NCBI GenBank assembly: GCA_019915135.1
Contig: JAHLMK010000022.1
Coordinates: 558,001 to 622,000, forward strand
Length of the DNA stretch: 64,000 nucleotides
Reading direction: 5' to 3'
DNA from: Strobilurus pachycystidiatus
Lineage: Eukaryota > Basidiomycota > Agaricomycetes > Agaricales > Physalacriaceae
The stretch's first letter is position 1; each line of letters starts with the position of its first letter. The notes beneath the pieces are model-generated. The model made no database searches. It was not told the DNA's origin and worked only from the letters and a program-made list of their open reading frames with translations. The position numbers and the translations under genes are program-made. Shown here piece by piece: positions 56,247 to 64,000 of this stretch.

Positions 56247-56277
56247 AGGACCCCGGCATGCCGCCTAAGAGGTCCGG
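56247..56277 (+). repeat. Left TIR of the MITE
   Basis: Starts AGGACCCCGGCATGCCGCC; 29 of 31 bases match the reverse complement of 56612-56642. Confidence 0.9.
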
Positions 56278-56575
56278 ATATTTTGTCGTACATTTTTGGC
56301 CAAATATCACCTCCACGTCCGGTTATTTACTCGTACATTTTTGGTCAAAAGAAGGAGAGGTCCGGATTCTTACTCATACATTTTTGGCTAGGTCCGGTCA
56401 AGAAGTCGGACATTTCGGCGCGCTTTCAGGTCTTTGTCAGACATCTTGGTCTTACAGCTAGAGAAAACCATAAGACATCAAGGCACCTGGGGGGAGGTAC
56501 GGTCGGGAACTCGTACATTTTTGACTTGCCGAAGCAAGCCCCGGTCAGAAACTCGTACATTTTTGGTCAATAGAG
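56272..56575. repeat. Internal tandem units of the MITE
   Basis: Copies of (T/C)CGTACATTTTTGG near 56287, 56332, 56375 (CATACATTTTTGG), a degenerate one near 56407 (CGGACATTTCGG), then near 56511 and 56551. The first four are in tandem with GTCCGG at each unit start, period about 43-45 bp. Confidence 0.8.
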
Positions 56576-56611
56576 CGTTGACAGAAATGCCCCAAAATGG
56601 TGTTTTCGTAA

Positions 56612-56642
56612 CCGGACCTCCAAGGCGGCATGCCGGGGTCCT
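56612..56642 (-). repeat. Right TIR of the MITE
   Basis: Reverse-complement partner of the left end, followed immediately by the GTTCGCGT duplication. Confidence 0.9.
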
Positions 56643-56650
56643 GTTCGCGT

Positions 56651-58299
56651 TCGTCCGGACGCCGAACGCTGACAAATGTCACTTAGCCCAAAGCGGAAGT
56701 CATAGCAGTCATGTGCGCCAGTGTGCGCCTCGCCCGACGGACTCCCGACGGGTGCCCGACATGTTCACCACCAAGCTCAAAATCCCTCATATCCTTCTTG
56801 CATCTTTTGTCTGTCTAGCCATGGTGGCGCCGATTCGAGCCTCCACCAAAGAACGCAAGATATATCGTATTCTCATATAAACTTCCAGCGTCTCGCGATC
56901 TGCTGCTTGCGAGCTGTCTATACCTACCTAATTGGACATTAGCAAGCAACTTGTGTCTTTGACGGCCATCCAGAGTACATGCTCTTATCGCTCGCTTCGC
57001 TCTCGATGTCTGCCCTAATGTTACGCAACATGCGATGTTCCTGGAATCTCAGAGAATCTTCTCCTGCCATTCCCTGCGCTTCTGTCCAGACTCCACCGGA
57101 CCATGCCTGTGACGGCCTTTGCCTCGTTCATGCAGCCTGTTGGAGTCGTGTGTCTCACATCGTGAAAATCGGGTTATTCCAGACTGAAGAGGGGATTTGG
57201 CAATTGATTGATGATTGTGAACGACTGAATACAGCATAGCCGAAGAAAGTTCAAAGAACTGGCAAATGATTAGCACTTCAGCGAAGCGCGGATCCTGAAC
57301 AGTCAATATCGCTCGATACTCCCCGCTTGTGTCCCGAAATAGGACAGGTAAGCTGTGTACGAGGACTATCTTTGCCCTCTACATGTTTAGAATTTGTTCA
57401 TCACAACATCCTTGTCTGAATGCCAAAACTGCTTCAAAACCTGGCAGTCGGGTTTTGTTACGTTTCTAATGCATCGTAAGGAAATCACTAGCATTCCACA
57501 TCCTGATGCTCTCCATATCCTGTCACTGTAGTCCTTTTGACTGCGAGACGAGATGTAAACGATCATTTTCGTCAATGTATACTACACGCTTGCCACTTCA
57601 TCTGCGAGTGTATCGGCTCGTCGGCAAGGTCGAATGTCGAGTGTTAAGGCCATACTTGAGTTGGGCGCATTCGCCCTGAAGACGGAGAATTTCTTCAAGC
57701 GGAGCGTCGGAGTAGCGTCGGTACCAGAGAGCTCACCAGAGCTACCACGGTCCAGTGTCAAGTCTTGCCTCCGGCGATAGAATATGCGATGCGGCAAGTA
57801 CGCCACATCGACAAGAGATTGTGTCAAGATATATGCAAAACCCACTGGCGGATTTTCCTTTAGGCCGTACTCTGAACTACTGAAGTCTGAACTGAGTCTG
57901 AAAGACGAGAAATTTTGATGGGTCTTTCCAAAAGCGGACGCCTCATGCCCGCCTCGAGGCTAGGAAACACGCCAGTGTGATCCTCTCGTGATTCTCTATC
58001 CTCATCTTGTTGACGCGCACTTGATTCAAATCAATCTCAACTAATGCCGAACAGCTTCCTTTGTCCTCGAAAAGGCAAGTTTGCTCGATCTGTGGGTCCA
58101 TGATGCGTGGTCACCATCAAACAGTCAGGGCGACTAATTTTCCGAACAGCAGGCACCCTTCTTCCTGTGTCCTTGTTCTCTAATCGTCCCAATATCGGGA
58201 ACGGCTATCTACGCTGCGTGAGCATTTTCAGTGAGTGTTTAATAACGTCAGTTTCGTTCTAGTATTGACCTCTTCCTCTCCCCTTTTCTCTATCATCAT
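56651..58299. other. Gene-poor region with two weak coding candidates
   Basis: About 1.65 kb. At 56761-56880 (plus) a 39-codon frame starts MFTTKLKIPHILLASFVCLA, which resembles a signal peptide but has almost no mature part. On the minus strand about 57582-57956 is open without an ATG (contains VGFAYILTQSLVDVAYLPHR); it could be a gene fragment. The last 300 bp are pyrimidine-rich and probably the forkhead gene leader. Confidence 0.4.
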
Positions 58300-59518
58300 A
58301 TGCAGCCGAACGGCGGGTATGTCAACGGGATGCCTTACATCGACAACGTTCCGGCCCAAGAATCCTCCCCTTTCTTTGGAAATCTTGGGCCTAATGACAT
58401 CCCGCCGGGGCGCGTGCTCCCTCACCCCCAGCCGACCGCGTCTTTCATAAACTATGCACCATACCCTGGACACCAGACCGGAAGTGGTCAACCGTATGGC
58501 CTGGTTGATCACCCACAGCCGTCTCAACCCCAATATCTTACGCCCCACCCTTCACCACTGCACTCGCACCGGCCGCTCCATCCCGGTGGCGTCAATGATC
58601 GTTCCTCTTCGTCTTCCACGCAGTCGCATTCCCGCTCCCCTCGTCCGCACAGAGAACACCTACCTCGCTCCTCCCAGAGGAATCCTATACCCTCCATGTA
58701 CCAGTCACCCTTCCGGGATGCAGGTCCATTTCTTCGGGAAGAGTTCCAAATTCCCGATGGAGTGGAAATCGATCTACATGCGCTCCACGACAGCGCAGAC
58801 CACGAGGAGCGGCCACCTTACACCCTACATGATCTGGCCAAACTCGCGATCTACGGCCACCCACGGCACAAGGCGACTCTCCACGAAATCCGTGCTGCTA
58901 TTCAACAGCGCTATCCGTTCTTTGAGGGAAAGAACCAGAAGAAATTCTGTGTAAGTTCGTATCTCTGACATTGATATATGCTCACAGCTGCTGTAGGGAT
59001 CCCTACGCCATCTACTCTCCTTCCACTCTATCTTTGCCAAACTCCCTCGCCGCCCGACCGAACCTGGTCACGGCGAGTACTGGACTCTCGATGTTGACCA
59101 TGCCTACGAGACCAAGCGTCCTCGCAAGAGGCGCAACACTCGGGGTAAAGTTGCGACATCCCAGGCGCGTGTTCGCAGGCCCCGCCACCTCCGGGAACGG
59201 GAACGAGAGGAGGGCGAATCCTCACGGTCCTCGTCATCGTCGCAAGCTGCGTTGACACCTGAACCAGAAGCCTCGGGCTCTCGTTCGGGTTCTGGGTTGA
59301 CACTGCCACCATTGACATCTTTTTACAGCGGGGACAACCAAGGCCCCGCTGTGTCATCCTACGGGTACAGCACTACTCACGACTGGCAGTATGGGGATCA
59401 CTATTCGTCTTCAGGTGGCGCACCGTCTCCATACCCGAACACACACCCCGAGTCTGACTCCGTCACGGAGCTTCGTCGTAGCCCCCGCCAAAACAAGGGT
59501 AGAGGACGTCCATTCTAG
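58300..59518 (+). CDS. Divergent forkhead transcription factor
   Basis: Two exons, 58300-58950 and 58997-59518, in phase, 390 residues. The N-terminus is Pro/His/Ser-rich and disordered. The winged-helix forkhead domain spans about residues 165-255: RPPYTLHDLAKLAIYGHPRH, KATLHEIRAAIQQRYPFFEG, KNQKKFC joined by splicing to GSLRHLLSFHSIFAKLPRRP, then GHGEYWTLDVDHA. The order and the PPY, RYPFF, SLRH-LS and YWTLD landmarks are those of forkhead proteins, but the recognition helix differs from the usual NSIRHNLS. A basic RPRKRRNTRGK stretch (likely NLS) and an Arg/Glu region follow, then a Ser/Gly/Tyr-rich tail ending SPRQNKGRGRPF. Target genes are unknown. The intron lies inside the DNA-binding domain. 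Confidence 0.85.
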
Positions 59519-60724
59519 TCCCTAGTCCACCTGCCCCATGAGTCCTGGACGACGCTCCAACCGTTCCGTAATTCCCTTGTTCTTTTTCTCTTTCTCCTGT
59601 CCTTGCATTGCTCTGCTGTCATGGTTTTCTGCTCACGCTGTTATCGCATCATATGTTTCCCTGTTTTGGGTTTCTGTACCCGTCGCTCGGCTCTCGAAGT
59701 TTTTCCACTGCTGCTATACTTTTGCTACCTATATCTACAGTTAATCTTGCTTTCGTCCGTTGTCCCGCTTTCCTGAATACGCATTGCTATCTGTTTTTTT
59801 TGCTATCCGAACTCGTTGTCGCACTGTCCATACTCTAGCGTTATGGAAAATAATGGCTTTCTCTGCGCTTTGTCCTTACGGGGCACAGTGTTCAACAGAG
59901 GAGACGGTAGACGCCACATAATCACGGATGCTGATCGATACTGGTACCTTGAAACATGTGCATATTACTGTACATACACTGAGTACCTCAATTGCGACGG
60001 GTACGATTCTGAGTGATATCGGTTGCAGGTATGGCTCAGGCACCATGTAAAAGATTCACCATGTAACTTTGTAAGAGATTACCTTGTGAACAAGTAGGTA
60101 ACATTGACAACTGTGCGGGTCCGCTGTGGGGCCCTCAAGTGGCGGTCCAAAGATCATCTTCCTTCTGACTACTACTGTAGTGGTCGACGGTCGTTTGAGT
60201 CGGTTCAGCTCAACACTTACACCTCGCGATCGAGAGTCAAGAGTCTAATCATAGGAATATGTGGCCAAATGAGAGAACAACGCCTCTGTTTGTCGAGCTC
60301 TGAGACGCTGTCCATGACGCCCTTGTTTTCGGGGGGCCGCGGCGATGATACGGACGCATTTGGAATGCTCTCGCCAGTGGCCATAAGCCAGTCTTCCCAG
60401 GTTATCGGCTCCATAGATGTCCTTAGGAAAGATTGCGTCCCCTTCGATGAGTGACGGTGCATGGACACCGACGTTTAGCAGGTTTTAGGTGGGGGTTTAG
60501 CACTTAGCACTTGCCATGATCATCTTCTATAAAAATTCGCCGTCACCGCCTCATGTAATAGATGGCAAACATTCGGATTGTCGGGAGTGCATCTCAGAGC
60601 ATGTCATCTCTTTGAAGCAACAGTTCTCTTTGAATGTCTTTACGAAGCTCTACCCGGGGCGTCTTTCGGACATACACTTCCAAAGATCTCGGTCAAGTTC
60701 AGCTGTATCTTTATGTCTCCATCC
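59519..60724. other. Convergent intergenic region
   Basis: About 1.2 kb between the 3' ends of the forkhead and M18 genes. The first few hundred bases are strongly pyrimidine-rich, in keeping with a 3' untranslated region. A minus-strand frame at 60217-60468 (includes TWEDWLMATGESIPNASVS) has reasonable composition but no splice or family support. Confidence 0.4.
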
Positions 60725-62471
60725 CTACGCAGACAATTTCTGATCCAACTGAGCAAATCCTTCGAAGAGGGACGTGAAGAGATCGATGGCATGCTGCACG
60801 TCGTGCGAACCACCAGTTTCGCGTATGGAATGCATTGAGAGCATTCCCAATCCGATATCGACAGACCTCAATCCAATAGTCGCCAAGTGTGGCCCAATTG
60901 TGGAGCCACAAGCCCTGGAGTGACGCGTTAAAAAGCACTACAAGGTAGCGGACAGTACTGACATGTCATTGCGGACCTCATATTCCTGGACCTTGCCGCC
61001 CTTCTTCTCAATTAACTGCTTGAGGATGAATGAACTGATTGCATCCGTGGTATAGCGCTGCTTGGCGTTCGTCTTGATAACGACACCACCGTTGATAATT
61101 GGCGCGTGGTTCTCTTCGTGCTTAGACGTGTAGTTAGGGTGTATGGCGTGTCCCATGTCGCATGACACCAGGAATGAGCGATCGATAGACTTTGCTAACG
61201 TCTCCGGGGTCGGAGATAGACGACTGAGGAGGGAGGGGATGAGGTTCGATTCGGCCCCAGAGCTGGAGACACTGCCGATTTCTTCGTGGTTGAAGAGAGC
61301 AATACAGTTTACGTTCCCTTCGAAAACTGCCGTATTGGCGGAAGAGGCAAAAGATGCCAACGCGTCAACGGCACAGAATCTGAAGATATGTATGTAAGAT
61401 AGGGATTTCCGGATCGCCTGAGAACACGCACGAAGAGAATTGATTGTCGAGTCGAGGACTGAATACGAATTCATTATTGATGCCTCCGAGCACAGATGGT
61501 TGCGTGTCGTATAAGTGCCTAGATCAAGTTGAGAGAGACACCTGTCATTACCACCAAAGCACTTACAGCTCAAAGTCGTGAATCTCTTCAGCAGCTACCG
61601 AGAGTTCCCCGGCCAAAAGCGACAGAAGCTCAGGATGGTGATTGTTCTGAACGCTAGACGCTTTCTGTTCAGAGGGCATTTCCTTGGTCTTGTTCAGATC
61701 AGAAGCAATAAGACCAAGAATGGGGATGAATTCGCTCTCTTGGTTGAATTTCAACGAGTCATTGACATTCCTGTCCACTGTTGCGCGCATTCAGAAAGCG
61801 TAAATGAGGCATCGGAGCACCCACAGTGAATCGCGAGAGTAGGGATCTGCAAGATGGGCCGGTCGATCTTGACGAGCTTTGATGTGAAGTTACCACTTCC
61901 GTCGGCGACGACGACGCGCCCAGCGAGAGACAGATCCCGATCCAGCCAAGAGTGCCAGATGCCTCCACCATAAGTTTCGACGCCGACTTGGAGATAGCCT
62001 GCCTTGGATTTCTTGGACACCGGTCGGACCTATGTGCAACAAAATCAGCCCAAAAACAACGCGATAAGGATGCCATCTTTACACGCAGATTGGGAGAATC
62101 AACGTGCGTTCCAACAATGCTCAATCCAGCGCCATGCTTCCATTTTGGTGGGAGAGTGAAGGCAACCAAGGCGGCCTGATTGCTGTTTCCATGTGAGATC
62201 GATTCCATGGCACAGGACATCTGCGATTACCGTATGAAGTAGTAGTTCCCGCCTGGCTTGACGATGTTCTCCCAGTTGTCAGCCTCGCGAAGCTGTGATG
62301 AGCTCGTCAGTGGCTGCTGTACGGCATGGGCCACGGCCGACGCACCTTGCGAAAGCCAGCCGCTTCGAGACGGACCGCCGCGTTGTGCACTGCGTGGAAC
62401 GGCGTCGGAGACGCATTGAGGAAGGTCAGCAGCCTCTTCGCAGCTTCGGGAGTGTTTGGGTAGAGCATCAT
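60725..62471 (-). CDS. Aspartyl aminopeptidase (peptidase family M18, DNPEP/Ape4)
   Basis: About nine exons on the minus strand from ATG 62471 ([20 protein letters not shown]). M18 enzymes are cytosolic dinuclear zinc aminopeptidases that remove N-terminal Asp or Glu. Landmarks: [20 protein letters not shown], then [15 protein letters not shown] (zinc-binding His), [40 protein letters not shown] (zinc-binding Asp), [20 protein letters not shown] (catalytic Glu pair), [20 protein letters not shown] and, after the last splice, [20 protein letters not shown] and [20 protein letters not shown]. All key residues are present. The product ends [10 protein letters not shown] at 60725. Exon limits in the middle are approximate. 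An open frame continues upstream of the chosen ATG but without another Met. Confidence 0.92.
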
Positions 62472-62567
62472 CTTGCCAAAGAAGCCAGCAATCGCGAGTT
62501 CAAATGAACGTCGGAGCCACGTGTTACAACCGCCGCGGGGGTTAGAGATGGAGGGACGATAAGTTAT

Positions 62568-64000
62568 TTATATTTCACTAAGCTGACCCTTATACGCCGT
62601 ATCGTCACTGAGATAAATAAACAATAGACGCAGGAACCCCCACAATTGCCCAACCGCACAGTAGACGCTTGTCAACATGAGCGGCAGGAATTGCATCTCT
62701 TCGCTCGATCCCCGCGATATATACCAGTAAGACAGAAAGAGCTGCAGTCCAACAAACCCGAACAGATATAGCCGCTCCGCCATGTCTAACACCACGAAGT
62801 AGAACGACGTTGGCAACCTTTGTCCGTGTCAATTGTCGAGTGAACTGGTCTGAACTAATTACTTACTCATATACGCGCCGTGACAGAGGCTGATAAACGA
62901 GCGAAAGCCATATGACAGAGTATAGTACTTCAATAAAAGATTCTGGTAGGGAAATTAGATCGCGTCCAACTGTGTGTAGAACGACAAACCTGCGGGTGTG
63001 AAGAGAAGAGGGAATAGGGAGAATATTCCCGACACGCTGGCAATGATGAACGTTCTAAAGTACGCTTGTCTCTCTGCTGCCAGGAGACTACGGGCATAGA
63101 TATTGAGCACAAATTCTAGAGTGAGAACACGACGAGCGCACCTAAGAGGGACAAGCACTAGCAAAACGGCCTTCTCGTGTACGTGCCACCCAAACAAGAA
63201 TGAAGCATACCCACACAGGATCAGCGCGGTCAGGAATGACTTGTAGCTCGCACTTCGCCATAGCCTGGTCAACACAAGCTAACGGAGAGTGAGCTGCGAC
63301 ACGGCAGTGATTGAAGCGACCGACCGACTGAAATGCAAGCGTTATCGTAAACGTATGAACTGGCTTGACATTGGGAATGACTGCAAACACAGTATCACCG
63401 ACCAGACCACGCGACGTGGATGCTACACCAGCAGCGTTGACTTCAACTCCAGCCTGCTTTGCGACTTGATTGGTGTAGGGTCAGACTTTCTGCTGCCAGA
63501 TGAGGTGTTCAACCTACAATGTAGAAGAACGCGATCTAACGCGGTTACTAGGGCCCAAACATTGGGAGCCCAATATGCATGATTCAGACCTCTCGTGAAA
63601 GGGAACAACCGGCTCAATACTTGAGGTATCTGGCCCATGGCCGCAAACGGCCCAAAGGACAAGACGAAGACTGCGATGACCGAATTTGCTAAGGAGAGGA
63701 AGTTCTTGATCTGTGGGCGGCCAGCACCATCGAGGCAGAGCGCGCGAAGGAGATAGATGAAATAGGCAGGCTGAAAAGGAGACCGTCAACCATTCGTCGC
63801 GTCCGAAAGGAGAGGACGCACTGCAAGATACATGTAGATGTGCTTGAAATTGAGGAGGACCGCAAATAATATTCCGCTTAACAATTTTCGGCCCTGTGAT
63901 TTCGTTTAGCAGCAGTGGGACTGAGGGTCAGCAACGCACATTACGAGCCATGAGAATAGACCACAAGAGAATGCCAAACATGAATCCGTTGTACTGGAAA
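62568..64000 (-). CDS. ALG8-type alpha-1,3-glucosyltransferase, C-terminal part (partial)
   Basis: Minus strand; the 5' part lies beyond the right edge and the stop is at 62568. ALG6/ALG8 enzymes add glucose to the lipid-linked oligosaccharide in the ER lumen before OST transfers it. Spliced pieces from the edge inward: [52 protein letters not shown] residues (read as [17 protein letters not shown]), [20 protein letters not shown] then [10 protein letters not shown], and the final membrane spans [20 protein letters not shown] and [20 protein letters not shown]. [16 protein letters not shown](V/F)WAL is diagnostic for ALG8 over ALG6 in my memory. At least eight exons are present. The product acts upstream of the OST1-containing complex encoded at 41.7-43.3 kb. 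Confidence 0.85.

Larger units (their letters stand above)
56247..56642. mobile_element. 396 bp hAT-like MITE with 8 bp target duplication
   Basis: The termini are inverted copies of 31 bases (56247-56277 and 56612-56642) with two mismatches, beginning AGGACCCCGGCATGCCGCC. Directly outside both ends lies GTTCGCGT (56239-56246 and 56643-56650), a perfect 8 bp direct repeat. An 8 bp target-site duplication with short TIRs is the hAT signature. The interior is non-coding and carries about six copies of a unit containing TACATTTTTGG at roughly 43-45 bp spacing in the left half (each starting GTCCGG), the rest more scattered. Being intact at both ends, the copy looks young. Confidence 0.88.

Noticed and set aside
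56272..56575. Regularly spaced repeats resembling a CRISPR array
   Set aside because: The units are contiguous and degenerate, lie between TIRs with a target duplication, and the genome is eukaryotic; they are internal repeats of a MITE.
60217..60468. 83-codon minus-strand frame downstream of the M18 gene
   Set aside because: Composition is acceptable, but no family resemblance or splice partner was found and it lies in the 3' region of two convergent genes.

Overview
The window is nuclear DNA of a filamentous fungus, almost certainly a basidiomycete of the Agaricomycetes type. I infer this from very intron-dense genes with introns of about 45-60 bases (GT-AG, a few apparent GC-AG), tight gene spacing on both strands, and the families present (glycopeptide/thaumatin-like secreted protein, PX plus PX-associated protein, Opy2-like membrane anchor, DUF7726-like protein, allantoate-permease MFS carrier). 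No rRNA gene, convincing tRNA, bacterial operon, CRISPR array or virus was seen. Exon limits were worked out by hand from splice signals, reading phase and remembered family motifs; no alignment was run.

Layout. 1-9.7 kb: a truncated Ser/Pro-rich protein, the PCNA-unloading clamp-loader subunit Elg1/ATAD5, a DUF2470 membrane protein head-to-head with it, the ribosome-biogenesis helicase Spb4, a ChaC gamma-glutamylcyclotransferase in about 11 small exons, and a secreted glycopeptide-family protein. 10.6-19.3 kb: a very large disordered protein of unknown function (about 1,900 residues), a small conserved-looking protein and a membrane-anchored RING-like protein. 19.9-20.9 kb: a 989 bp non-coding element with terminal inverted repeats. 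21.3-34.5 kb: a PX-domain protein, a small unknown protein, a CCDC47-like ER protein, a DUF7726-like nuclear protein, an alpha/beta hydrolase, an ABC1-family mitochondrial protein (Mcp2/Cqd2 type) and a PPR-like protein. 34.5-37.7 kb: about 3 kb without genes, holding degenerate inverted repeats. 37.7-55.7 kb: Opy2-like anchor, Yos1, mitochondrial uL22m, OST1/ribophorin I, a secreted unknown protein, an AKTIP/FTS-like E2 variant, an Air1/2-type zinc-knuckle protein, the soluble ABC ATPase Caf16, the PP-InsP kinase Vip1/PPIP5K and an MFS carrier. 56.2-56.6 kb: a 396 bp hAT-like MITE with a perfect 8 bp target duplication. 58.3-64 kb: a divergent forkhead factor, aspartyl aminopeptidase (M18) and the 3' part of the ALG8-type glucosyltransferase, which runs off the window.

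The genes are mostly unrelated housekeeping functions; I see no biosynthetic cluster or defence island. Loose themes are secretory-pathway biogenesis (Yos1, OST1, CCDC47, ALG8), glutathione and peptide turnover (ChaC, M18), and RNA or ribosome work (Spb4, Air1/2, uL22m). The most unusual material is the repeat content, the GC-AG introns, the PIP-like motif formed by splicing in Elg1, and the divergent forkhead. I did not find a clear novel multi-gene system.
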